Source: Corynebacterium faecale
Lineage (GTDB): Bacteria > Actinomycetota > Actinomycetes > Mycobacteriales > Mycobacteriaceae
Assembly: GCF_030408735.1 (NCBI RefSeq)
Contig: NZ_CP047204.1
Span: 930,001-994,000 of the forward strand
DNA: 64,000 bases
Direction of reading: 5' to 3'
The notes beneath the pieces are model-generated. The model ran no database searches, was not told the origin of the DNA, and was given only the letters and a program-made list of their open reading frames with translations. Shown here piece after piece: positions 55,142 to 63,083 of the stretch (its first letter is position 1; each line of letters begins with the position of its first letter). The translations under genes and the position numbers were made by a program.

Positions 55142-57090
55142 CAGTCCATGTCCCGGACCTTGAGGTATTCGCTGATGACCGCAGCCCCCAGATCATCCAG
55201 GTCCGGGGCGGTGACGCGACCCCCGACGCGGTCAGCGAGCTGGTTGAGGAACATCTCCAAACCCTGATCGTGTCCGAGGCGGAAGAAGGTGGTGCGGGCC
55301 CCGCGCCGGGTGATCCTATCCAGCTGGGTGACGGTCTTGCGTAGGGTTTCCGGATGGGTGGGCCAGTTGAACCAGGCCTCACCCCAGTCCTCGAGGTGGG
55401 CGGTGGGTTCACCATCGGTGACGATGAGCAGGGTGGGCTGCATGGAGGGATGACGGGCGAAGAAACGTTCCGCCAGCAACAGGGCATGGTGGAGGTTGGT
55501 GCCCTGTTCATGAACCGGCGGGAGCGCGGTCAGTTCATCAATATCCATGGTCATGGCCATGCGCCCGAAGGTGATCAAGGCCAGTTCGTCACCCCGGAAC
55601 CGGGTGGACACCAGGTGGTGTAGGGCTAACGCTGTGCGTTTCATGGGTACCCACCTGCCTTCAGCAGCCATGGAGTAGGAGGTGTCTACCAGCAGCACCA
55701 CGGCGTTCTGGGTGCGGGCTTCGGTGTCCACGACCTCAACATCACTGATCTCAATCTTTAAGGGGCCCTCCGATCCCGCAGTGCGTTGGAGTGCATTGGT
55801 GATGGTGCGGGTGACATCCCAGGACTGGGTATCGCCGAATTCATAGGGGCGGGATGCGCCGGTCTGTTCACCACCCGCGCCGGCAAGGCGGGAGTCGCGG
55901 GCACCGGAACGGGAGGAGAGGTGCTGGGCGGCGTCGTCAAGCAGGGTTTTCCCGAGCCGCCTCATCGCCTGCGGTGACAGCCTGAGGGAACCGTCGGGGC
56001 TGCGACGCAGCAGACCACTGTCGCGCATGGCTTTATCCAGGCGGGCGAGCATATCTGCGGAGACGGCGGCATCCTCGCCGAGCTGGCGCTTAATCGCATC
56101 CAGGTCCACGTCGGTGTGGTCATGGCGGAGTTGTTCCGCCAGCGAATCGAGTTCCGAGAGATCCTGCATGGTCCCGGTGCCGTCACCGAGTCCCATGCCT
56201 TCATCACCGGTGAAATCTTCCGACCCGGACCAGTCCAACCCGGGACGCAGATCCTGCAAATTTCCCGCTAGATCTCCGAGCAAACCTTGAAGCTCGGGCG
56301 AACCGAACGCCTGGGAGGACAGTTCCATCAGCTCACGACGCTGTTCCTCCGACATGGAATTGAGCATGCGCTGGGCAGCGGCGGAACGCTTGGCCAGGGC
56401 ATCGATGAGCTCATTGATATCGCGGGGATTCTCCGGGAAGTTATCGCCATGCTTGGCCATGAACTCAGCGAAATCCGTCGGGGTGTCAGTACCGTTGCGG
56501 TGCTTGGACAGCAACTCATTGAGGTCGCGCAGCATCTCGGCGATGGCTGCGCGGTCCTCCTCCGTGGCACCCTCCATGGCCTGCTTCATGCCAGCGAACT
56601 GCTGATCCAGCATCTCCCGGCCCAGCAGGTCCTTGATCTGCTCGAATTTCTGGCGGGCCTCAGAAGACTGCCAGTCATAGTTGTTCAGCTCAGTCACCGC
56701 GGCCGGAGTGGACTGCGGCAGATTATCCAATTGCAGCTCCCGGAAGGCGCGGTCGGTGTCATCCATCACCACATCGCGGGCGAGCTGACCACGTTCAGAC
56801 AACACCGCCTCATCCAGCAGCTTCTTCACCTCCCGCAGGGTGCCACCGAGGTTGTTGCGCTCCAGTAATTCACGGCGACGCTCCGCAGCACGACGGGCAA
56901 GCTCATCAAAACCCTCTCGCCCACCGGCACCGCGGCGCAGATATTCGCGCAGTGCCTGCTCCGGGGAATACCCGGCCATCACATCCTGTGCGATGGCATC
57001 GAGGGCCTCGGTGAGATCGACGGGAGGTGCGAGTGGATCAGGCCCACCTGTATAGCGCCCATAACGGGTACGCCGGTAGCTGTGTGACAT
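55138..57090 (-). CDS. VWA-domain protein, partner of the AAA+ ATPase
   Basis: 650 residues. The N-terminal ~420 residues are charged and helical. The C-terminal von Willebrand A domain carries the MIDAS metal-binding motif VDTSYSM and then FGRMAMTMDIDEL. Such proteins act with MoxR-type or chelatase-type AAA+ ATPases, like the subunits of Mg-chelatase. No tetrapyrrole chelatase context is seen. It lies 14 bases downstream of the ATPase gene and its stop overlaps the phosphotransferase start. Confidence 0.82.
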   Translation of the reverse strand: MSHSYRRTRYGRYTGGPDPLAPPVDLTEALDAIAQDVMAGYSPEQALREYLRRGAGGREGFDELARRAAERRRELLERNNLGGTLREVKKLLDEAVLSERGQLARDVVMDDTDRAFRELQLDNLPQSTPAAVTELNNYDWQSSEARQKFEQIKDLLGREMLDQQFAGMKQAMEGATEEDRAAIAEMLRDLNELLSKHRNGTDTPTDFAEFMAKHGDNFPENPRDINELIDALAKRSAAAQRMLNSMSEEQRRELMELSSQAFGSPELQGLLGDLAGNLQDLRPGLDWSGSEDFTGDEGMGLGDGTGTMQDLSELDSLAEQLRHDHTDVDLDAIKRQLGEDAAVSADMLARLDKAMRDSGLLRRSPDGSLRLSPQAMRRLGKTLLDDAAQHLSSRSGARDSRLAGAGGEQTGASRPYEFGDTQSWDVTRTITNALQRTAGSEGPLKIEISDVEVVDTEARTQNAVVLLVDTSYSMAAEGRWVPMKRTALALHHLVSTRFRGDELALITFGRMAMTMDIDELTALPPVHEQGTNLHHALLLAERFFARHPSMQPTLLIVTDGEPTAHLEDWGEAWFNWPTHPETLRKTVTQLDRITRRGARTTFFRLGHDQGLEMFLNQLADRVGGRVTAPDLDDLGAAVISEYLKVRDMDW

Positions 57091-57104
57091 GGGGGTCAGG
57101 TTCC

Positions 57105-58544
57105 TTATCCGTAGATGGTTTCGCCCTCGCCGGAATCCTTGGCGATCTTCCGGGAGAGATAGAGCCCCTCGAGGGCGAGTTCGATGGCCGCGGCACGGCC
57201 ACCGTCGTCTTCCGCCCCGAATATGCCTGCGACCTGGTCATAGAGATCGGATTCACCCAGGTCCGGCAACCCAGTCAGGAATTCCGTGGCGGTGACCTGT
57301 TCACCCGTGGAGACAGTCACCGAACCATCCAGTGCTGCGATCAACGGGGTGAAATCAACACCCCGCAGATGGGAACGGATGGCCTCCGCGGTGGCGGTGC
57401 GCAACAGATACTCCAGAATCTCCCATTCACGGCCCTCCTCCCCGGACTCGAATTCAATCTTGCCCCCGAGGACATCAACGGCGGATTCAAGATCGACCAG
57501 GCGGGCCACAGCCTTATCCTCACCACGGATGGTGGCACGGTGCAGGGCGGCGGCCGCAACAGTCTCAGCGCCCGCAATGGCGAAACGTGCAGATACACCG
57601 GAGCGTTGGTTCACCGCCGATGATTCACGCAGGGCCCGGGTATAGCGGGCCAGGATCTCCACCAACACCGGTGGGATCTCCGCCACCAGCTCGGCCTCCT
57701 GGGTGATCACCGCGATCTCATCATCCAAGGCAACGGGGTAGTGAGTGCGGATCTCTGCACCGAAGCGATCCTTCAGCGGGGTGATGATGCGGCCACGGTT
57801 GGTGTAATCCTCCGGGTTGGCCGACGCCACCACCAACACATCCAGGGGGAGTCGCAGCATATAACCACGGATCTGCACATCACGCTCCTCCATAACATTG
57901 AGCATGGCCACCTGGATACGCTCCGCCAGATCGGGCAACTCATTGATGGCCACGATGCCACGATTGGACCGCGGGATCAGACCAAAGTGGATGGTCTCTG
58001 GATCACCGAGACGGCGACCCTCCGCCACCCGCATCGGATCCACATCACCGATCAGGTCCGCCACCGCAGTATCCGGGGTAGCGAGCTTCTCTGCATAACG
58101 CTCATCCCGGTGCACCCACACGATGGGCAGCTCATCGCCGTCCTCGTCAATTCGGCGACGGGTGGCATCAGTGATCGGGGCGAGGGGATCCTCACGAAGA
58201 TCGGAATCGGCGACGGCGGGCAGCCAGTCGTCGAGAAGCATCGCCAGGGAACGCAGCAACCTGGTCTTGCCCTGGCCGCGCTCACCGAGCAACACAATAT
58301 CGTGACCGGCGATCAACGCGCGCTCAACCTGCGGGATCACCGTGTGCTGCAAACCGTGCAGGCCCGGCCACGGATCCTCACCCGCAGCCAACCTGGCCAG
58401 CAGATTGCCACGGAGCTCCTCCCGCAGCGGGCGGTGCTGATAACCGGTGGCCTTCAACTCACCAAGCGTGGCGGCTGCAGGAGGAGCGGTGTTCACAGGG
58501 GTGGTCACTGTCGGGGAATTGTCAGACTGAGGCTTCACACCCAT
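57105..58544 (-). CDS. MoxR/chelatase-type AAA+ ATPase
   Basis: 479 residues from the ATG at 58544. Walker A GERGQGKTR, Walker B with IVAINELPDLAERIQ, and VVASANPEDYTNRGR sensor-type sequence fit the AAA+ helix-2-insert class shared by MoxR and Mg-chelatase I subunits. It probably remodels a partner via the VWA protein encoded next. Similar gene pairs occur in mycobacteria (Rv0958-Rv0959 from memory). The preferred start leaves 34 upstream codons unused. Confidence 0.85.
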   Translation of the reverse strand: MGVKPQSDNSPTVTTPVNTAPPAAATLGELKATGYQHRPLREELRGNLLARLAAGEDPWPGLHGLQHTVIPQVERALIAGHDIVLLGERGQGKTRLLRSLAMLLDDWLPAVADSDLREDPLAPITDATRRRIDEDGDELPIVWVHRDERYAEKLATPDTAVADLIGDVDPMRVAEGRRLGDPETIHFGLIPRSNRGIVAINELPDLAERIQVAMLNVMEERDVQIRGYMLRLPLDVLVVASANPEDYTNRGRIITPLKDRFGAEIRTHYPVALDDEIAVITQEAELVAEIPPVLVEILARYTRALRESSAVNQRSGVSARFAIAGAETVAAAALHRATIRGEDKAVARLVDLESAVDVLGGKIEFESGEEGREWEILEYLLRTATAEAIRSHLRGVDFTPLIAALDGSVTVSTGEQVTATEFLTGLPDLGESDLYDQVAGIFGAEDDGGRAAAIELALEGLYLSRKIAKDSGEGETIYG

Positions 58545-58593
58545 CAGGCTAGCTACGTTTCCCGACCGGCGACAGGGGGGTGGGGAAGTTAGG

Positions 58594-58599
58594 TAGGCT
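58594..58599 (+). promoter_or_regulatory. -10 element TAGGCT for the histidine phosphatase gene
   Basis: TAGGCT ends seven bases before the ATG at 58607. Leaderless transcription is likely and supports this start. Confidence 0.5.
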
Positions 58600-58606
58600 C
58601 CGAACA

Positions 58607-59320
58607 ATGGAGAGAACAATGGAGACCAACCCAGCTGCGTCGACACTCATCCTGCTCATCCGGCACGGTGCCACACCCACCACCGGCCAGGTGCTGCCCG
58701 GCCGCGCGCCGGGCCTCCACCTCAGTGATGTGGGGCAAAAGCAGGCCGATGAGGTGGCGCAACGCCTTCACGGACTGCCACTGACCGCGGTGTATACCTC
58801 GCCGATGGAGCGGGCCCAGGAAACAGCCGCGCCGACGGCTGCGCACTTCGGTGTGGGACCTCAGGTCACGGATGATCTGATCGAATGCGAATTCGGCGAC
58901 TGGACAGGCAGCAAGCTCACCGACCTGTATAAACTCCCCGAATGGAAAACCGTGCAGCAGACCCCATCGCAGTTCCGATTCCCCGGAGGAGAAAGCTTCC
59001 CGGAGATGCAGCAGCGGATGGCCGACGCCCTCGACCGGATCGCAGCCAGGCATCCAGGGGAGGTGGTGGCCCTGTTCAGCCACGCGGATCCACTCAAGGC
59101 AGCGGTGGCACATATCGGTGGCACACCACTGGATTCCTTCCAGCGGATCAGCATTGATACGGCCTCCATCTCTGTGGCGGAATTCAATACTCCACCGCTT
59201 CAGCACCGGATGGTGGTGACCAACTCACGGACCGGCTCGCTGAGTTATCTCAGATCAGTGGGGGCAGATCAGGCATTGGGGCCATCCAGGGGTTTAGATG
59301 GCACGGGTTTGCATGGCTGA
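58607..59320 (+). CDS. Histidine phosphatase-family protein
   Basis: 237 residues from the ATG at 58607. LLIRHGATPTTG gives the catalytic His of the phosphoglycerate-mutase-like superfamily; SPMERAQETA carries the second Arg, and ALFSHADPLKAAVA the second His. It belongs to a group found in actinobacteria next to SCO1664-type genes. The substrate is unknown. The next gene starts within its last codons. Confidence 0.85.
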   Translation: MERTMETNPAASTLILLIRHGATPTTGQVLPGRAPGLHLSDVGQKQADEVAQRLHGLPLTAVYTSPMERAQETAAPTAAHFGVGPQVTDDLIECEFGDWTGSKLTDLYKLPEWKTVQQTPSQFRFPGGESFPEMQQRMADALDRIAARHPGEVVALFSHADPLKAAVAHIGGTPLDSFQRISIDTASISVAEFNTPPLQHRMVVTNSRTGSLSYLRSVGADQALGPSRGLDGTGLHG

Positions 59321-60053
59321 GCACTCAGATGACCAGGTGGTGGGGTTGCTCCCGCCCTTTGAGAAGGAACTGGAGATCCTGCGGCAGGGGGACCTGACGG
59401 TGGTGACCCAGCTGGTGGAATCAAGCAACGTTGGTTTTGTGGTGGATTCGAGCCTGGGGGAAGAGTACGGCTGGGCGGTGTACAAACCGCTGCTGGGGGA
59501 GAAGCCCCTCTATGATTTCCCACCGGGGCTGCACACACGGGAGGAGGCTGCTTTCCTGCTGAGTGAATTCCTGGGCTGGCATCTGGTGCCGCCGACCGTG
59601 ACCAGGGAGGATGCGCCCTTCGGTGTGGGTTCCCTGCAGTGGTTCATCCACAATGATGGTGATCATTATTTCCCATTGTTGGAAACGCGGGAGGATCTGC
59701 ATGATCAGTTTCTCCGCATGGCGGTGTTTGATCTGCTCACCAACAACACTGATCGGAAATCCGGGCATGTTCTGCTGGGGGAGAGGGACCGCATCTGGGG
59801 CATTGACCACGGGTTGTGTTTTAGTGTCGAACCGAAGCTCCGCACCGTGATCTGGGATTTCGCCGGTGAACCCATCCCACAGGAGCTGGTGCGGGCGGTG
59901 GTGCCACTCATCCATGAGGTGCCAGACAGTATCGCCAGCCTTTTGTTTCCTGAGGAGGTGGAGGCGCTTCAGGCGCGAGCCTCGCGGGTGGTGCGTATGC
60001 CTTTTCTTCCTCATCCCCGGTCCCATTATCAATTCCCATGGCCGTTGGTATGA
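59298..60053 (+). CDS. SCO1664-like protein (kinase-like fold)
   Basis: 251 residues from the ATG at 59298, overlapping the phosphatase gene by 23 bases; an ATG at 59313 is also possible. AVYKPLLGEKPLYDFPPG, then NNTDRKSGHVLL and IWGIDHGLCF, matches the SCO1664 family. These resemble HipA/PI3-4-kinase folds with an Asp-containing active site. It is commonly linked to the phosphatase gene in actinobacteria. Function is not known. Confidence 0.8.
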   Translation: MARVCMAEHSDDQVVGLLPPFEKELEILRQGDLTVVTQLVESSNVGFVVDSSLGEEYGWAVYKPLLGEKPLYDFPPGLHTREEAAFLLSEFLGWHLVPPTVTREDAPFGVGSLQWFIHNDGDHYFPLLETREDLHDQFLRMAVFDLLTNNTDRKSGHVLLGERDRIWGIDHGLCFSVEPKLRTVIWDFAGEPIPQELVRAVVPLIHEVPDSIASLLFPEEVEALQARASRVVRMPFLPHPRSHYQFPWPLV

Positions 60054-60592
60054 GTGCGGCCGAGGCGGACCGGCGATTCCTCAAAGCCAGTCCCGAGGAC
60101 ACGGCAGCAGCACAGAACGTGTACCGGCGGATCATCGATCACCTGGGAGCCACCATTGATTATCCGCGGTGGCATCAGGTGGGACACCCGGCACCGGATC
60201 TGATCGCGTCCTGGATCAATGCCGGTGAGTTGTATCTGGTGTGGGAGGACGGCGAGATTGCAGGTGTGGTGGCGCTTAATCATGAGGCCGTGAGCGCCTA
60301 TAAAGAGGTCGATTGGGCGGTGGAGGCGGCCCCTGAACAGGCCCTTGTTGTTCACGCGTTGGGGGTGGTGCCGGATCAGCAGGGTCGTGGCATCGCCCGT
60401 TTTATTCTGGATTCCACGATCGCACTGGCCAAGCACCGGGGCATGCGTGCGGTCCGGTTGGATGTCTATGTGGACAACACCCCGGCGTTGGAGCTCTATT
60501 CGCGTTATGGATTCACCGATCTGGGTTGTCATACCGTGGACTATGGCAACTATGACCTGACCCAGTTTCACCTGTTCGAGTATGTGCTCTGA
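60050..60592 (+). CDS. GNAT-family N-acetyltransferase
   Basis: 180 residues from the ATG that overlaps the previous stop (ATGA). ALVVHALGVVPDQQGRGIAR gives the acetyl-CoA loop and TPALELYSRYGFTDLG the C-terminal motif. The substrate is unknown. Translational coupling to the SCO1664-like gene suggests a shared process. Confidence 0.83.
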   Translation: MSAAEADRRFLKASPEDTAAAQNVYRRIIDHLGATIDYPRWHQVGHPAPDLIASWINAGELYLVWEDGEIAGVVALNHEAVSAYKEVDWAVEAAPEQALVVHALGVVPDQQGRGIARFILDSTIALAKHRGMRAVRLDVYVDNTPALELYSRYGFTDLGCHTVDYGNYDLTQFHLFEYVL

Positions 60593-60686
60593 CAGCGATC
60601 CCACGGGCACAGGCCACCGGCGTAGGCGACTCCGATTCCGTGATTGAACGTATGATGGCGCACAAATCTCGGAAGGCACTCAACCG

Positions 60687-60737
60687 GACACCGTAGATGG
60701 TCTGACACCGTAGATGGTCTGACACCGTAGGTGGTCC
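60687..60737 (+). repeat. Three 17-bp tandem repeats before the PEP-mutase-like gene
   Basis: GACACCGTAGATGGTCT occurs at 60687-60703 and 60704-60720, and a third copy with two changes at 60721-60737. Each unit contains ACC-N6-GGT dyad symmetry (third copy included). It lies 64 bases before the next start codon, consistent with a regulator array. Confidence 0.75.
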
Positions 60738-60800
60738 CAGGGGAAGGTGCCGGACGTGATTACTGAAAGTCAATCACCAACCATTTACAGGGAGAGAAGA

Positions 60801-61568
60801 ATGACTGACGTAAAAGCACTGGCCACACAGTTCGCCAAGGCCCATGAATCCGGACGCACCCTCGTGCTGCCCACCGTGTGGGATACCTGGAGCGCCGCCG
60901 TCGCCGTGGAGGCCGGATTCGAGGGGCTGACCATCGGTAGCCACCCGGTGGCGGATGCGATCGGCAGCTCCGACGGTGAGAACATGGATTTCGCCGACTA
61001 CCTGGAGAAGGTCAAGCGCATCACCGATTCAGTGGATGTTCCGGTCAGCGCAGATGTGGAATCGGGTTATGGCCTGAAGCCTGATGAGCTCATCTCCCGC
61101 CTCATTCAGGCCGGTGCCGTGGGCGCCAATATTGAGGATGTGGTTCACTCCGAGGGCAAGCGCGTGCGCGATCGCCAGGAGCACGCTGATTACATTGCCG
61201 CCGCCCGCGCCGCAGCAGATGAGGCCGGCGTTGATTTTGTGATCAACGGTCGCACCGATGCCGTGAAGCTGGGCACGGACGTGTTCGAGGATCCCCTGGC
61301 AGAGGCCGCTGAGCGCATCAAGCTGATGGAATCCGCCGGTGCCCGCGCGGTGTATCCCGTGGGTCTGGTCACTGCTGATCAGGTATCCCAGCTGGTCAGC
61401 GCGGTTTCCATTCCCCTCAATGTCACCGCACATCCCGCCGATGGCCACGGTGCCGGCGATATCGCAGCCCTGACCAAACTCGGTGTCCGTCGCGTCACCT
61501 TCGGCCCCTTGTGGCAGAAGTGGCTTGGTGAGCTCTCCGCTGGCCAGCTCGGCAAGTGGGTTGTCTAG
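60801..61568 (+). CDS. Isocitrate lyase/PEP mutase-superfamily enzyme
   Basis: 255 residues from the ATG at 60801 with GGAGAGAAG close upstream. TVWDTWSAAVAVEAGFEGLT, DVESGYG (metal-binding Asp/Glu) and NIEDVVHSEGKRV match the superfamily of C-C and P-C lyases that act on oxaloacetate-like substrates. It lacks the Lys-Lys-Cys-Gly-His of true isocitrate lyase. The substrate is unknown. The methyltransferase gene follows. Confidence 0.85.
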   Translation: MTDVKALATQFAKAHESGRTLVLPTVWDTWSAAVAVEAGFEGLTIGSHPVADAIGSSDGENMDFADYLEKVKRITDSVDVPVSADVESGYGLKPDELISRLIQAGAVGANIEDVVHSEGKRVRDRQEHADYIAAARAAADEAGVDFVINGRTDAVKLGTDVFEDPLAEAAERIKLMESAGARAVYPVGLVTADQVSQLVSAVSIPLNVTAHPADGHGAGDIAALTKLGVRRVTFGPLWQKWLGELSAGQLGKWVV

Positions 61569-61618
61569 AAACCTGCTTATCGACGCCCCCACCGTCCCCG
61601 ACGAGAGTGTGAACTGGC

Positions 61619-62236
61619 ATGTCACATGAGGTTTCCGGCGCCTATGGCGCCCGCGCCGAGCAGTACCACGAACTCCTCGGTACAGCGGAGGAAGCATCAC
61701 CGCGTGAGGTGGAACTGATCACGCGGTGGGCGCAGACTCTGGACGGCCCGGTCATCGATGCCGGGGCTGGCTCCGGGCGCTGGACCAATTATTTGAACCA
61801 GATGGGGCTTGAGGTCATGGGGATGGACATCACCCCTGAGCTGGTCGCCATCGGGCGGCGCCAGTACCCGGGTGTAGCGATCAATCTGGGACCGATGGAT
61901 TCCCTCCTGGCCTCCGACGGATATCTGGCCGGGATCCTCGCCTGGTATTCCATCATCCACACTCCTCCGGAGGATCTCCCGGCAATCCTCACCGAATTCA
62001 ACCGTGCACTGAGCCCCGGTGGTTCGGTGTTGCTCAGCTACTTTGACGGCCCTTGCCTGGAGCCTTTCGACCATCCCATCACCACCGCCTGGACCTGGCC
62101 GCTTCCAAATATGACCGCCGTGCTGAATACGGCGGGGTTCCAGGTCATGGAGGTCAACCAACAACCCAACCCGGGGCATTGGTCGCATGCAGCGATCATT
62201 GCCGTGAAACAAGAAACAACTCAAGGAGAAAACTAA
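61619..62236 (+). CDS. Class I SAM-dependent methyltransferase
   Basis: 205 residues. PVIDAGAGSGRWTNYLNQMG (SAM-binding loop I), GMDITPELVAIGRRQ, and LSPGGSVLLSYF are class I motifs. The methyl acceptor is unknown. Its stop shares one base with the ATG of the SDR gene downstream (TAATG), so the two are coupled. Confidence 0.85.
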   Translation: MSHEVSGAYGARAEQYHELLGTAEEASPREVELITRWAQTLDGPVIDAGAGSGRWTNYLNQMGLEVMGMDITPELVAIGRRQYPGVAINLGPMDSLLASDGYLAGILAWYSIIHTPPEDLPAILTEFNRALSPGGSVLLSYFDGPCLEPFDHPITTAWTWPLPNMTAVLNTAGFQVMEVNQQPNPGHWSHAAIIAVKQETTQGEN

Positions 62237-63018
62237 TGGCACGCACCATTGTGGTGACAGGTTCAGCTTCCGGAATTGGCAAGGCAACAGCGGACGTACT
62301 TGAAAACGCAGGAGACCGCGTGATCCGGGTTGACCTGAAAGAGGGGGATGTCACCGCAGATCTGGGCAGCGCGGAAGGCGTATCCGCTGCGGTGGATCAG
62401 ATCGCGGATCTCTCGGGTGGTGTGATCGATGGTCTGGTGGCCAATGCCGGTGTCTCCCACCCAACTGAGTTGTCACTGAAGATCAATTATTTCGGAACAG
62501 TGGCGCTGATTGAAGGGCTGCGGCCACTGCTGGCGAAGTCCGAAGCCCCGCGAGTATCCGTGACCACCTCTGCCGCCACACTCCAGGGCAATGATCCGGA
62601 ACTGGTGGATCTGATGCTTGCCGGTGAGGAGGAGAAGGCCATCGAGCGTGGCACGGCCCTCACGGCACAGGGGCCCCAGATCGGTTATGCGAACTATTCC
62701 AGCTCCAAGCGGGCGATCTCCCGTTGGATCCGTCAGGTGGCACCGACCCGGGAGTATGCAGGTGCTGGCATCGGGATCAACGGTGTCGGACCGGGCCAGG
62801 TCTTCACCGGTATGACCACTGATCTCTTCTCCACGGAGGAGGGCAGGAAGATGGCCGCAGATGCGATGCCGACCCCTTACAACGGCATCGCCGAAGCTGA
62901 GCATATCGCCGCTGTCCACGAGTTTCTCATCTCTGAGGGCAATGCCCGGATGACCGGTCAGGTCATGTTCGTCGACGGTGGTTATGATGCCCAGTCCCGT
63001 GGCGACAACATCTGGTAA
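62236..63018 (+). CDS. Short-chain dehydrogenase/reductase
   Basis: 260 residues from the ATG at 62236, with AAGGAGAA seven bases upstream. TGSASGIGKATADVLE is the NAD(P)-binding Rossmann loop, VANAG the NAG-type motif, and YSSSK the catalytic Tyr-x-x-x-Lys. The closest groups are coniferyl-alcohol/3-alpha-hydroxysteroid dehydrogenases. Its substrate is unknown. It is coupled to the methyltransferase. Confidence 0.87.
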   Translation: MARTIVVTGSASGIGKATADVLENAGDRVIRVDLKEGDVTADLGSAEGVSAAVDQIADLSGGVIDGLVANAGVSHPTELSLKINYFGTVALIEGLRPLLAKSEAPRVSVTTSAATLQGNDPELVDLMLAGEEEKAIERGTALTAQGPQIGYANYSSSKRAISRWIRQVAPTREYAGAGIGINGVGPGQVFTGMTTDLFSTEEGRKMAADAMPTPYNGIAEAEHIAAVHEFLISEGNARMTGQVMFVDGGYDAQSRGDNIW

Positions 63019-63083
63019 CCAAATATAAAAGAAGTGTAATCTGGGCAGCCCAACGCTCAACTCCGACTATTCAAGGAGACATC

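Noticed and set aside
55138..58544. Magnesium chelatase for tetrapyrrole synthesis
   Set aside because: The ATPase and VWA proteins resemble chelatase subunits, but there is no large H-type subunit or tetrapyrrole gene nearby.
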